NCBI GenBank assembly: GCA_026120035.1
Contig: JALRME010000046.1
Location: 165,075-229,074 of the forward strand
Reading direction: 5' to 3'
DNA: 64,000 nucleotides
Source: Coleophoma eucalyptorum
Lineage: Eukaryota > Ascomycota > Leotiomycetes > Helotiales > Dermateaceae
The notes under the pieces are model-generated. The model saw only the letters and a program-made list of their open reading frames with translations. It made no database searches and had not been told where the DNA came from. Both the position numbers and the translations under genes were made by a program. Positions 1-11,223 of the stretch are shown here, piece after piece; the stretch's first letter is position 1; each line of letters starts with the position of its first letter.

Positions 1-1735
1 TGACCATTACACATTCTAAGCCAGCTTTTAGGGCAACTGCGGAGTAAACACCAGCGTAGCCACCACAAACTGCAAGTCCTGAAGTTATAGTGTCTTTCGG
101 CTCCACATGCTTAACTCTGTTTCCAAAGAACGCATCTACATCATAAGCAATATTGTGATGTAGCCAGGTAAAGATAGCCCGCGCTTTATCAGTTGCAGAA
201 GAGAAAGGACCGCACAAAACTTGAGCAAGATATCCAGTCATATCACCAGTCCGTGGCAATGACTGACGTGGATACTGCGCAGCTACACCATCGGGGCCAG
301 AGAAGTCTCGACAGAGCAGACAACCCGAAGTTGGGGCAGCAGCAGCTACAGGATTGGCAGCAGCAGCTTGAACTTGGGCTCGAGATGGCTTAGAACTCTT
401 GTTGATTGGCGGGGGCACGCCGCTGGCACAGGGAGGCTGTGGTTTCAATCCAGTCTCCTGCTCCAAAAAGTCCGACATATTATCCAGTTGTCTGCCCCAC
501 TGGTACTTCTTGGGGGTTTCGCTGTGACCATCAAAGAACATGATAGTTGGGTATCCTTGAATATCGAATCTAGTCATATAGGCTTTATACTTGTCAACAT
601 CCATCTTGGCTATAGTCAAAGAGTCTTGAGCATGGCCAAAATTCTGTGCAAGCTCAACGTAGATAGGATCTAACTCTTTACAATATCGGCAGTAAGGCGC
701 ATAGAAATCAACAAGAGCTGGTCGGCCTGACATTACGTAGCTATCAAAATTAGATTGCGTGAGTTCGATGACCTTCGCAGGAGGAATATAAGTTTGCGGT
801 TGAGGCTGCGCCGGCATTGGACTTTCCACAGGCGTTGGTTTATTATTGAATCCCATGGTGAGGATTGATCGGGCTGCAGACGTTGGCGGCAATCTTCTTG
901 GCGCAGGAACAGGTTCCTCCTCGGCAACATTGTTTCTACTTGGTCTCGAAGGAAGAACTGGTCTTGGTCCTTCTTCCAAGAGACTACTTCGGCCAGGCCT
1001 TGTAGGAACTCTAGGTGGAAGACCTGGCCTCATCTCAGGTATCGAAGGCCTCTGCCTTAAGACCTCTGGAGCAGATTTAGTAGAAATCAATGGGGTTCTG
1101 GCAACGGCATTGGCTTTTTCTTCTATGTCTCGTCGGGAAGGAGGCAGCGGGGGTAATTTTGTATCGCCCAGTGCAGGGGGTAGTTTCCTTGGTGTCTCCG
1201 TATTGGTGGACGATAAGCTAGTTGTCGAAGATGCCACCCGACTGAGTGACAGCCCAGAGATACTTGAGCTGGAAGTCATAGTTGAAGCATTGGATCCTCG
1301 CCTAGCCATTTGGGTCGAAGAATTTCTTGGTGGTAACGAGGGCGATGGCTCCGATGGCTTGCGATTGGGCAGAGGCGGCGGTCCAGCAGTGTTACTTCGT
1401 GACGGCAGCTTAGGGGGGATCTTCGCAAGCTGGTTGTTGGGCACCTGGAGCTGATCTCGATCGACTGGAGGGGGAGGTCGCAGCGCAAGACCATTGATGC
1501 CAATCGGCTCGTTGTTCGCCTTCTTGGTCACCGAAGAACCATATGAAGCTATCGGTGGATTATTCGCGGTCTTGCTGCGGGCTTCGAGCGCGGGTCGGTT
1601 GTTGGTTGGTGGTGGGGGAGGAGGGGGCCGTTTCCCTGCGGGTACGGGCATGGGAGGTTTGAAGCCATTCTGTTGCTTCAAGGCTGCAATGCGCGCCGAG
1701 ACAGAGGTGAATTGGGGCTCTTCAACTTCGGCCAT
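1..1735 (-). CDS. Thioredoxin domain fused to transglutaminase-like domain, C-terminus off the left edge
   Basis: The frame is open from an ATG at 1735 to the window edge, about 578 codons, with no stop and no intron needed. Residues 1-310 are Pro/Ser-rich and low in complexity (runs of prolines, many PPLP-type SH3-ligand motifs). Residues about 318-430 form a thioredoxin/PDI-like fold: a VDFYAPYCRYCK segment with CRYC at about 349-352 and a cis-Pro in GYPT. Residues about 515 onward match the start of a transglutaminase-like (TGc) domain: the stretch IFTWLHHNIAYD, then SGLAVCGGYAGVY with the expected nucleophile Cys at about 557. The His and Asp of the triad would lie beyond the window. TGc domains with Pro-rich partners occur in fungal cytokinesis proteins of the Cyk3 type, so a role at the septum or cortex is possible. 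The thioredoxin fusion is unusual to me, and function is inferred only. No signal peptide is seen, so it is probably cytosolic. Confidence 0.85.
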   Translation of the reverse strand, partial: MAEVEEPQFTSVSARIAALKQQNGFKPPMPVPAGKRPPPPPPPTNNRPALEARSKTANNPPIASYGSSVTKKANNEPIGINGLALRPPPPVDRDQLQVPNNQLAKIPPKLPSRSNTAGPPPLPNRKPSEPSPSLPPRNSSTQMARRGSNASTMTSSSSISGLSLSRVASSTTSLSSTNTETPRKLPPALGDTKLPPLPPSRRDIEEKANAVARTPLISTKSAPEVLRQRPSIPEMRPGLPPRVPTRPGRSSLLEEGPRPVLPSRPSRNNVAEEEPVPAPRRLPPTSAARSILTMGFNNKPTPVESPMPAQPQPQTYIPPAKVIELTQSNFDSYVMSGRPALVDFYAPYCRYCKELDPIYVELAQNFGHAQDSLTIAKMDVDKYKAYMTRFDIQGYPTIMFFDGHSETPKKYQWGRQLDNMSDFLEQETGLKPQPPCASGVPPPINKSSKPSRAQVQAAAANPVAAAAPTSGCLLCRDFSGPDGVAAQYPRQSLPRTGDMTGYLAQVLCGPFSSATDKARAIFTWLHHNIAYDVDAFFGNRVKHVEPKDTITSGLAVCGGYAGVYSAVALKAGLECVMV

Positions 1736-3188
1736 GGTGATATAGCGGTGCGGATGGGGGACTCGTATTAGATATCGCGCTTGAGGGGCTGGGCGACAGG
1801 AGGGATTAGGCAGAAGGAAGGGATGAGTAGCGATCGAAAGACAAGCAAAGAGCGAATGTGGATGCGGCGGGCGACGACAGAGAGGGAATGATCATGGCCA
1901 CGCCAGCATATCAAGAGGGTGGTCGAGTATTGGAGCAGCACGATGCGGGAGGTGGAGGAAAAATCATGGTGAGATGAGGGAGGTGGAGGAGGTGACTAGA
2001 TGGATGATCTACTCGCAAGGCTGTGCGGACTGCCAGATCCAGAGCTACGCCGTGCGTCGTGGAGCCAAACTATTTCCAGCGGTCGGCTAACGAGTAAGCC
2101 CAATGGGAAAGACAACAAGTGCATACTCGAGAGTCCGCGTCGTATCCTTCTCCTGCCCAGGGCAAAGCCACTACCCAGCGCCCTCGAATATCAACGGGTT
2201 GGGGGTAAGCACAGTCGAGAGCCGTTCGGCAGTCGCTCAAGAATATACCCCCCAGCCTAGAAGTATCTTTGTAGTCTCTCTTTTGGCATCGCAGTCAAAC
2301 TGACTTTCGCCTGCCAATAGGGCTACTGCCGGAAGGGAGCGGTGGAGCCAGTCGTGCCAGTCCCGTCCATGCCTGGATCAGCCTTTCGACCCATCTTTCG
2401 GTGCCAAACCTTGCCTTAGCCTTTGGGCGCTTGACATAACGTGTACATAATGGTATCATTGCGTCGCCCATAGCCCCTTCGCGAATCGATGATTGGCATC
2501 AGCTAGCTTTTAACCCGTGCTTCCTCCGTTACCAGATCCTATATCAATCTATTTCACGGGTGCAAGGGACCAAGCGCATAGCTTGGTACTGCTCACTCTC
2601 TCTCTTGCTTGCTCAGTATCTTCAAATTTCCCTCCGAGAGGGTATTGGGCCTTCGTTTCTTTGAGACTATCAAAACAGCTAATCGAAGCATCTTTCTTCG
2701 AATCCATTCATTTGGCTCTGTTTGCCATTGTTTGCTTTGGACTGCGTTCCATCCGTAATATCTGCCCAAGTGGGCCCCAAAAAACCCAAACTTCCATGGT
2801 ATATTATAGCTCCCCACAGAGATGGTATCCAAACAAGAAATCAAGAATTCATGGCCCTGTCCAAGGCTAACCCATAACCCCGCATCAATCGACCTACATG
2901 ATGGCCCAGGTCCTTCCGTATCCCCATTCCCTTTCCCTATACCCTCCCCCTCGAATCTACTCAAAGCTACCCCTGCATCAGGGAATCAACCGTGGGGAAA
3001 AGAAATACGCCAAAAACACCCCGTTTATCACTCCCGTTCCTTTTTTCATGCCGTCGTATTAAACACCGTGGAAGACCGTATCGCTAAAACGCTGCCAGAA
3101 GAAAGAGGGAAACCCGAATAGAACAATTAGTACAAGCATAGATCGATCTCGCCAAGCTCGGTGCTCCGAGATCATGGGCTCATGGCTT
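1736..3188. other. Intergenic, between two minus-strand genes
   Basis: This stretch holds the promoter and 5' leader of the thioredoxin/TGc gene (a GA/GGTGG-rich strip at about 1760-2000) and the downstream flank of the receptor gene. Short overlapping reading frames here show no codon pattern or family resemblance. No tRNA-like cloverleaf was recognised by eye. Confidence 0.5.
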
Positions 3189-4830
3189 CTATCTGAGAAG
3201 CCCTCCAACATCCTGCAACGGGTGATTGGTGGTTTGGCGGCTCAGATGCTCCAGTGGTGAGTGCTGTTGACTCATGGGACTGGGTGACCGCTCTTGACGA
3301 ATCGTCTGGAGTTCATATCCGGCCCCGCGTGAGAAATTCCTCGTCCTGGGCCCCAGTAATCCACCCACGTCCGATAGAAACGCTGCCGAACCTCGTCTTG
3401 GCGGTGCTGGGGACAGGCCGTTGCCACCATATTCGTGCGACGTAGTGTGGTGCAGAGCTCCATGACTGGTCTGGCTCTCGAGATCCGTATCGTTGGTTCG
3501 CGTTGAGCTCAGCCGCCTGGGTGGTTCGTCGTCCAATAAACCTCCCACATCAAAAAATGATACCCTCCGTGGTGATGCTAATGAAGAACCATCGCCAAGA
3601 CTGTGGGCTCCCTCCGGAATCTTGTACAGAATGCTGTCCGACTCCCCGCTCGTTTCGCTCCGTGGGAATTCCCAGCCACTCGCCAGGCTCATTCGTCGTG
3701 CTTTGGAAGGCATCGCCTCTCGCCCAACTGATGCCATCGGTGCTGGACGAGCAATCGGTGCCTCTCGAAGATCTACGTCGACACCAAGTCCAATATCTCG
3801 GACTAGGTCCTCATCACTTCCCCAATGCTGCACCACGGTCCCTCGTCGACTCGTCGTCCTTTCTATGCTGTCGCTCAGAGAACCAAACTTCCACCTCTGC
3901 TTCTTGACGCCTCTATCCCGTACAAAAGATCCAAGAACGAGAGCATTGCAGACTGCCGTTGCAAACAAAATTTCAATGGAAGCTAGTAGGGAGCGGTATT
4001 GTTGAGATCCATGCCTATCAAGAATGTTGGGTATCCGGTAGAGCGTGGTCCCGGCCGGGATTAATGAGCCTGCAAAAAGAAGGACTAGCTGTACCTTCCT
4101 TTTCACAGGCATCTGTGATCGGATAATGATGGGAACCGGGAAAAGTACGAGCAATAAGTCTGTAATGACATTAAAAACCCCCATGGTGATTAACTGAGCG
4201 TATCCTTGTCGACATTTCGCCCCCGGATCCGGCGTGACCTGCCAGTAATGGGTGAAGGGCTGGCACTCGGCCAAGTCAGCGATGACAATGGCGATAAAAC
4301 TGATGGCCAGGAAATGCCTGATAAATTGGAGCATGCGCTCATGAGAGCGTTGCCATATCTGGATCGTAAGGCGTTTGAAAAACTCACTGATAGTGAGTTT
4401 AAGCATCCATAACCTGGGATGGAGGTTAGTGAAAGCACTATAGCTTGTCATGCGACCATGCGAAAGACGGGATGAACACTCACGTTGCCGCGTAGAAGAT
4501 CCTCGAAATCAAAACCAACCGGCTCCCAATCGCGCGACGATGTATGCTGGTTTCCGAAAGGTCGGTGGAGATGACATTGTTAGTACCGAACAGGAGAATG
4601 ACATGAACAAAGGCAATGCGACCAAAGAGAGGAATCAGACAGGCGAAAGCCATCCAATCCTCGCGGAACAGCTTCTCGCTCCGAATGTACCTCCCACAGA
4701 CGCGGAACAGAATGATGACGCCCGCAAAACAGGTACACCACCAGCAGACCAGCAGCGTTGATTTATCCTCACGGAAGGTTCGTACTGGTGGTGGTGAGGA
4801 ATATAAAGACATGACCGTCGGGCGCACCAC
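3189..4830 (-). CDS. Fungal rhodopsin-like seven-helix membrane protein (Pth11-related receptor family)
   Basis: Two exons, 4830-4484 and 4413-3189, joined across a 70-nt GTGAGT...CCCAG intron; the joined product is 523 aa. The N-terminal exon has hydrophobic segments (LLVCWWCTCFAGVIILF, then WMAFACLIPLFGRIAFVHVILLF). The second exon has four more helices (FLAISFIAIVIA, LITMGVFNVITDLLLVLFPVPIII, VQLVLLFAGSLIPAG, IEILFATAVCNALVLGSF). The NVITD..L...P.P motif and the CQPF...W segment are typical of the fungal rhodopsin-domain/Pth11-like family of plasma-membrane proteins. The cytoplasmic tail of about 300 residues is Ser/Arg-rich and carries the motif DVGGLL three times, once at the extreme C-terminus. 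Ligand and G-protein coupling are unknown. The start could also be Met7 of this model. Confidence 0.85.
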
Positions 4831-5540
4831 GCTCGTCTACCTCCGTGGAGGGACGAGCGAGGACTCGGGAGTGGTCGCGAGTCGCTGTTGCGCCGCTGCT
4901 GCTCTGTTTGCGTCTCGCAATGGAAGGTAAAGCCGTTGCTGTAGCTCACTTTTCCACATGCCAATTCGGATTTTTCGAGGACGACGAGGCAAAGGGATTG
5001 TGAGAATGGGGTCGTCGTAGATACCGTGGCATGACAGTTTTGGCCAAAAAGTTGCGTCGCGGATTTGGGATGGGGGTGGGCGGTATGAGCTGTGTCTCTT
5101 GCTCTTTCTCAAATGACGTTCCGTTGGCTGGGGTGGAAGCTTTTGGCGAGAGGCAATGTCGAGGTTATCGCGCAAGTGACCGACTGGTAGGTATGTAGGT
5201 AGGCAGCTAGGTGAGGGCGAGAACGAGGACTCGGTCGCGAGAGGGAGATAAAAATATCGGATGGGGTTGCGATGTGATGTGATATGAAGGAGGAAGAAGG
5301 TAAGAGTAAGGTCGGACGGACGGCGCTGGTGATATTGGGGGAATGAGCAGAGAAGGGGAGGGAAGGATGTGCGTGGGTGGACACACGGATAGACAGACGG
5401 ATAGGCAGATAGAACAGATGGGACCAGGCAGGATGGGGGTACCAGATGGAGGGACAAGGTGAAGGAGCACGATAAGGTATTACGGTTACGATGTAAGAGA
5501 GAAGAGATAGATAGCAACGGGGTTATTACCGCACCGCACT

Positions 5541-5560
5541 GCCCAGCCCAGCCCAGCCCA
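5541..5560. repeat. GCCCA pentanucleotide repeat, 4 copies
   Basis: Four tandem GCCCA units followed by related CCAGC/CACCGC words. It is a short microsatellite in the long promoter region of the receptor gene. Confidence 0.8.
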
Positions 5561-6112
5561 GTCCAGCACTGCACCGCACCGCACACAGCATTGTACCTAA
5601 TCATACAAGTGATACAAGGCTTTGTCCTTCTCACCGACCACCCCAAAACTTAAAAATTCCACCCTCTCCCCCGCCCCATCCCTATTCTAATTCTGCCGCG
5701 TAGCCCAGAACAGACAACGAGGCGCGCCCTGGTAGCTGGAGATTGGGCCGGGTCCGGTAAGTGACGGTAACAGTGACGGTGGTAGGAAGACCGTTATCTA
5801 TCGTCCTGTATAGTCCATGCCCTTTAGATGATTTAGCCGCTTTGCAGCGAAGAGGTGGTGGGATAGACGAGAATGAGGATAGGAAGACAGTGATGCCCTG
5901 GTCAAAGCTAGAATTATGGTTTGGCATGATTTTTCGACTACTGGCGATAATTATGGAGTGTGGGTGATGCTGATCTCCAGCTGAGTGGAACAGGAATGCT
6001 GGACGATGATGCGCATATGATGATGATATGGGCTGCCATGCGCGAGCAAAGTTGGCAGCCAGAAGCAGCATGATCCTGTCATTGTAAGTTTCTCCCCTTT
6101 TGCTGTGCTGCT

Positions 6113-6142
6113 CTGCACTGCACTGCACTGCACTGCACTGCA
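6113..6142. repeat. CTGCA pentanucleotide repeat, 6 copies
   Basis: Six perfect tandem CTGCA units, 30 bp, in the gene-free interval. This microsatellite could be polymorphic between strains. Confidence 0.9.
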
Positions 6143-8941
6143 CGGCGCTGCCCTGTATCTACTAAGCCTGCCTACCTCCCCTACTCTCCCGGTACTGTAT
6201 AGAGGTACTGTACGGAGTAATGTACTGCATTGTACTGTTTTGTGTTGTAGCCTTGTCCCAGCTGCTTAATTAATTTCTACCTGCCATACGGAGTTGGGAC
6301 TGTGCTTTCGGTTATACTCCGTCCTGCGTACTGCACCCGACCAGGGTGGCATGCCCCGTCGATCCTCTCTCACCACAGACAGCGATTCTTGGGAATCTCA
6401 GCTTGCGGCCGCACTGGCAATCTCGACTTTTAAGACACACACATATGGAAGCAAGGTACGTTGCCAGGGTCCAAGACACACCCATACGTCCGTAAGTAGA
6501 AGTACCTAGGTTGCAAAAGACCGTCAGTAACTCCCATCGGCGACATCGACATTGACATCAACCTCGACATCAGCCTTCGTACAAGGGCCGCAGCGAGATA
6601 AGAGAGAGCCAGGCTCAGTGTCAGCCACCAAACCTTCTCTCGCCCTCAGGATAGGCTGGCCCTTATCAATTGTGGGCAGCTGTTGTCCTCAGCGGCACAG
6701 CAGATCAAATGGCTCAACGCTGCTTGGCCGTCCTCCATCGCTAAAGCTGAGGGACGGCAAAGCCAGCGGAGGTGAGCGTGCGCGAGAGTGAGTGACATAC
6801 CGTCCATGCCATTATTCCTATGCAATTATGGTCAAGCTCTGCCATATCCTATCCATCGCAATTTCCAACCTCCGTCCCGAACTAACTTGCCGCTGAGCTC
6901 TCGCCGCTTGTCAGCGTTTGCCAAGCAAAGACGAACGAAACCACAGCCCAGCGGAGCTGACTAACAGCGCGCACGCGGGAGGAGTCTGTACTGGGAAATC
7001 TGTCACGCAGGGCCACGGTCGTGATACCAACCTCGTCCACAGCGCCGAACTCAGAGACAAAGATGATTCGAGGCGCGGTTGTGTAAACTGCCTCGTTTAA
7101 ATCGCGCTTGAGCAAAGCTAGACCGGACATCAGGAGAGGAGGAGAGGTTCTCAGCATTCCGTTTGGCCACTTCCATGCTATGGTTACGCCGTTCTGCCGT
7201 GAAGGAGACATTCGTTGCTCCTCTCCCCTACAGCGGCGCCACGGCATGTATTGGCTGCCTACCTTTGGGAGTGACTATTGTACTCCATGTCGTTTGAACC
7301 CGCCAATACTGTATTGCCGACTTATCGTATCCTTCTTTAGCGGACGCACCGAGTGCACCAAACCTAGGGGTAGACTGCTGAGCCGGACGGACGAACCCTT
7401 TTCCAGCTTTCGTGGTTATACGACGCACTGAATATTCCCGCACGAGCCATTCTTTCATCCATTCCTAGTACCGCCGGTAGAGCCAATTATTTTCCTTCCT
7501 ACGCATATGCACTTCTCCATCCTATACAATAAATCCCCAAAACCAAGAGCTTGCGCTAGTCGGCAAGACACTAAGTACAGTATAGAACGGTATGGTGGCG
7601 ACAAAGTGACAAATGGAGGGGCCGCGGAGCGGGCGAAGACACACAGACAGTGGACTGGCTCACTGGCTGTTCACTAAGATCCTTCAAGGCAAATCCTCGT
7701 AGCCAACCACCCTCGTTTCCTTTATGATTTGACAGCGCTTTAAGCAACGCATGGAACAGGGCTCTAGATTGATTGTGTATTGGCAAGTAACTACGAAATA
7801 CACAAAGTCCTGGCTTCCCGGTCCAGATCAGACCGGGCAGCCACGCGAATGCCCACCAAAATACTAACGAAGGCTGAGACGAGAGCTAGCGCAGAGAAGA
7901 CAGAAGAACATACCGAGGCTGGTTACTTGCGAGACCGCGCGTGACTGATCGTATTGCAGGCCGCGGCAACCAAAAGGAAAGAAAGCTCGAATTGATCGAT
8001 CTTATCGGTGCTGCTTTTTTCCCAATTTCTATCCAAAGCGCACAGATGTCCGCAACCCATACCATGGGTGACTTTTGTTGGGGTCGATTTGCATTGCATT
8101 GCATTTCATCTACGTACAGAAAGTGCTCCAGAAATAGACTTCATCAGCGGGTGTAGCACAAATAGGTCACCTGCAGACAAGAAGCACGCTGCAGCAATAA
8201 TACTTAATTGTTTGGTTGTTTTCCCCAGGATTCTTGCGTTATGTAGAAAGGCATCGTGCATCTCTCTCCCCTCTATACTTTCTGTCGTGTTAATCTCTTG
8301 TTGGATCGCTGTTAGTATGCGTCCCTCCCACCTGTAGGTAATTAGCGAGTTGAGTGAGATAAATGAGGTACCTGATGTAGTGCCTTGCAAGTATGCGACA
8401 CTCCCGTCCCTGTTGGACACCTATTCTTACACAACTTGCTGACTTATGAGTGCCCTGATATTACCAACTTCACAAGCCTTGGTAATTTACGTCGTGGTTG
8501 CATTGGTGCAGCTGCAGATTCTGACTGATGCTGTAAGCTGCTCAACCGATGCAAGTGACAGGACCTGCCAAAACTCACTCGCAGGAGCAGGATTCATTCT
8601 ATTCTAGTACCCCAGACAATAGAAGTTTCCGGCTTTGTTCGAAATCTGCACTTGTGAGACTCTGCATCAACCGTGTATTTTATGATGTATTTGCGCGACA
8701 TGACAATGAAGCAGTATTCTATCATCTCGAGAGTTTTACATGCACGGAGAGCAGAAATAGCGCCGGCAGTGATAAGCAAAAGGTGCCTGGTGCAACTGCA
8801 CGTCGCTTCACCCCACTATCAAAACCCCACCTCTTGCAGCAGAGCTTACCTGCGCCGACCTCAGAGCTCCAAATCCTACCACCATGACATAACTAATCAC
8901 CCTTCCCAGCAGTATCACATCTCTAGACCAATCCAGAAAAA

Positions 8942-9913
8942 ATGCCCAGTTCTTTCCACGTCCACGATCACAGCGTGCATCTCAAATGGGACAACGCCAT
9001 CCCGCCCGTCCTGACCATCGACTCCGGCAGTGAGGTCTCCTTCGACCTGCTCGATGGTGGGCACAACCAATTCACGCCCGCATCCACCAGCGCCGACGTG
9101 CCCAACTTCAACCTCGCGCTGGGCGACCCCGCCATTGGCCCCGTGTACATCAACGATGCCGAGCCCGGCGACGTACTGAAGATCGAGTTCCTAGCGCTCC
9201 AAACGGCGCCGTATGGCTGGACCGCAATCCTGCCCGGCAGCTTTGGCTTCGGCATCCTCGCGGACGAGTTCCCGGAGCCGGCCCTGAAGATTTGGGACCT
9301 GGAAACCCACGCTGCTGAGGGCTATGCCGTGTTTAAGGAGGGCATCCATATCCCCGTGCGGCCCTTCCTGGGTGTTGTCGGCCTGGCGCATGAGGCTGCG
9401 GGCCAGTTTAGTACGATCCCGCCGTATGAGACGGGGGGGAATATCGACTGTAAACATATCACGGTGGGCTCCACGCTGTATTTGCCTGTCAAGGTTAAGG
9501 GGGCGCTGTTTAGTTGTGGTGATGGCCATGCGGCGCAGGGTGATGGCGAAGTGTGCGGTACGGCTATCGAGACGCCTATGAAGGCGACGGTGCGGTTGAC
9601 GGTGGAGAAGGGGAAGCCGTGGGTGAAGAGCCCACATTACTTGACTGATGCCGTGCATTCGAAGACGGTCGGGGGTCAGAGGGGTGAGTATGCTGCATTG
9701 GGCATTGATGCGGATATGAGAGAGGCGACGAGAAAGGCTGTGAGAGGCCTGATTGAGTGGCTTGTGGGTGAGAAGGGCCTGACGCGGGTAGAGGCCTATA
9801 TGCTGGCAAGTGTTGCGGGAGATCTGAAGCTGGCTGAAGTTGTGGATATGCCTCATTATGCTGTGGCTTGTTCGCTGCCCTTGAGTGTGTTTGTTGGCGA
9901 GAAGTACCAGTAA
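8942..9913 (+). CDS. Formamidase/acetamidase (FmdA/AmdA family)
   Basis: Intronless 323-aa protein. The family hydrolyses formamide or short aliphatic amides to ammonia and the acid, a nitrogen-acquisition step in the cytosol. Family signatures include the N-terminal HVHLKWDNAIPP-like start, the GGHNQF segment, the GDVLKIEF motif, GVVGLAH, the NIDCKH segment (metal/active-site region), LFSCGDGHAAQGDGEVCGTAIE and the C-terminal YMLASVAGDLKLAEVVDMPHY. Length is close to the short fungal/archaeal family members, and start and stop fit well. High GC and strong codon bias distinguish it from the AT-rich flanks. It lies between the gene-free interval and a convergent dehydrogenase gene, with no sign of damage. 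Confidence 0.93.
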   Translation: MPSSFHVHDHSVHLKWDNAIPPVLTIDSGSEVSFDLLDGGHNQFTPASTSADVPNFNLALGDPAIGPVYINDAEPGDVLKIEFLALQTAPYGWTAILPGSFGFGILADEFPEPALKIWDLETHAAEGYAVFKEGIHIPVRPFLGVVGLAHEAAGQFSTIPPYETGGNIDCKHITVGSTLYLPVKVKGALFSCGDGHAAQGDGEVCGTAIETPMKATVRLTVEKGKPWVKSPHYLTDAVHSKTVGGQRGEYAALGIDADMREATRKAVRGLIEWLVGEKGLTRVEAYMLASVAGDLKLAEVVDMPHYAVACSLPLSVFVGEKYQ

Positions 9914-10043
9914 AGTAAGTGCTATTATCATGACCCCTACCAAGACTACCAAGTATTGATTCCAAATTATTAGGTATCAAAAAAGTAAATAAAAAGACTC
10001 GCTTGTAAACAACAGTTTCTGCTTATTACACCAACAATTACAT

Positions 10044-11223
10044 TTATAGGTATGGCTTCACTTGCTCTTCAGTCCATTCCCAGAATTTCTCTCCATTTCC
10101 TGTACCTCCTTCAGAGGTGGACTTGCTCGCAGCATCGATGTCTTTCCGTAGAGGACCAGAACGTCCCCAGGGAATAACTATCACAATTAGTAAAATACAT
10201 GTATAAATCTCTCGCTGTCACTTACCCCACGCTCCGTTCTTCTCGAGCGTGATATCTGGCGACAGGCCACAGTATAGCTCGGTATAGGCACCATGAATTG
10301 GCGTGTGCAGACTCCATCCGATGAGGACCGTTTGCCAAGAAGGCATGTGGCGCTGCAGATCAGATTTCAGGTTTCCAGGATTACAAGACTAAGACTTATG
10401 TCAGCACATATTGGCAGGAGTATACCTGAATAGGGAGCAAACCGTGCTAATAATCTCTGGGTATCGCTTTGCGAACTCTCTTGCATGCAGAACGTTTCCT
10501 GCCTTGCTCACACCATATTTATGCCACGCAGCCTGGTCTTTTTTGTAATCCATATTTTCCAGATTCACACCACCGGTAGGTGCCATGGCTATAGCTGACG
10601 ATGCTAGCCAAACCACTCTCACATCTCCAGGCTTACTCGTCTTTGCAGTCTCTTGCATGATGGGCGTCAAGAATTTAGTGAACAGGAAAGGCCCGACATT
10701 GTTTGTGCCCAGTTGCAGTTCGTAGCCCTGGGTTGTCTTGCTACCCTGAGGTGGAATCATGACGCCGGCATTATTCCAGAGGACATCAAGACGCTTCTCC
10801 TTGGCAAGAAATTCTGAGGCCGACTTCTTGATCGTAGTCAGGTCGCCAAGGTCGAGGTGGAGGAAGTGCACAGCGCCCTTTGAATCGGGGAATGCGCTCT
10901 TCATGGAAGAGATGGCGGCCTCGGTGCGGTCCTGCGAGCGCGCTGCTGCGTAGACGGTGGCATTCTTGGAGTAGAGGATCTGTGCAAGCTCCTTGCCAAC
11001 ACCTGCTGATGCGCCAGTTACGATGAAGACCTAAAGCGTGAATGAGTTGATGTCCTTCTAATTGAACCCAGTAGCTGCAAGCTTGATCATATGCAACCAA
11101 CTGGCCTCATAACCTTGCTGATATTCTTGAGCTATAATCACTTACCTTTCCTGACTGATCAGGGCAATTCTTCTCGGTGAATTTGGCGGTAGGTGGGAAA
11201 GCTTGACTGTACGCGTTACCCAT
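10044..11223 (-). CDS. Short-chain dehydrogenase/reductase (WWOX/retinol-dehydrogenase-like)
   Basis: Four exons: 11223-11146, 11030-10443, 10388-10226, 10177-10044; 320 aa. The Rossmann signature TGASAGVG follows VFIV near residue 30, the NNAG motif lies mid-protein, and the catalytic region reads ASSAIAMAP ... YGVSKAGNVL, giving Ser, Tyr-x3-Lys. NPGNLKSDL follows the second splice site. The family reduces or oxidises carbonyl/alcohol substrates with NAD(P)H. The closest fungal relatives are generic WW-domain-oxidoreductase-like SDRs of unknown substrate. The second intron uses a weak donor (GTTTGC), chosen because it restores the conserved ST-x-NPG frame; the TTCAG/GTATAC alternative runs into a stop. 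The gene appears intact and cytosolic or membrane-associated. Confidence 0.88.

Larger units (their letters stand above)
4831..8941. other. 4.1-kb gene-free interval
   Basis: No open frame here shows a recognisable protein or a consistent exon chain. The first 800 bases upstream of the receptor gene are strongly strand-asymmetric (purine-rich on the plus strand, so pyrimidine-rich on the receptor's sense strand), as in long fungal promoters and 5' leaders. Simple repeats occur near 5541 and 6113. An unannotated non-coding RNA cannot be excluded. Confidence 0.45.

Noticed and set aside
846..1454. Plus-strand frame of 202 codons
   Set aside because: Antisense to the Pro/Ser-rich part of the thioredoxin/TGc gene; its Gly/Leu-rich translation is a shadow of that bias.
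4837..5646. Long minus-strand open frame (269 codons) upstream of the receptor gene
   Set aside because: Low-complexity Ser/Pro/His-rich translation arising from pyrimidine-rich DNA, no family resemblance, overlapping frames equally open. It is best seen as promoter or leader.
9191..9952. Minus-strand frame of 253 codons
   Set aside because: Antisense shadow of the GC-rich formamidase gene.
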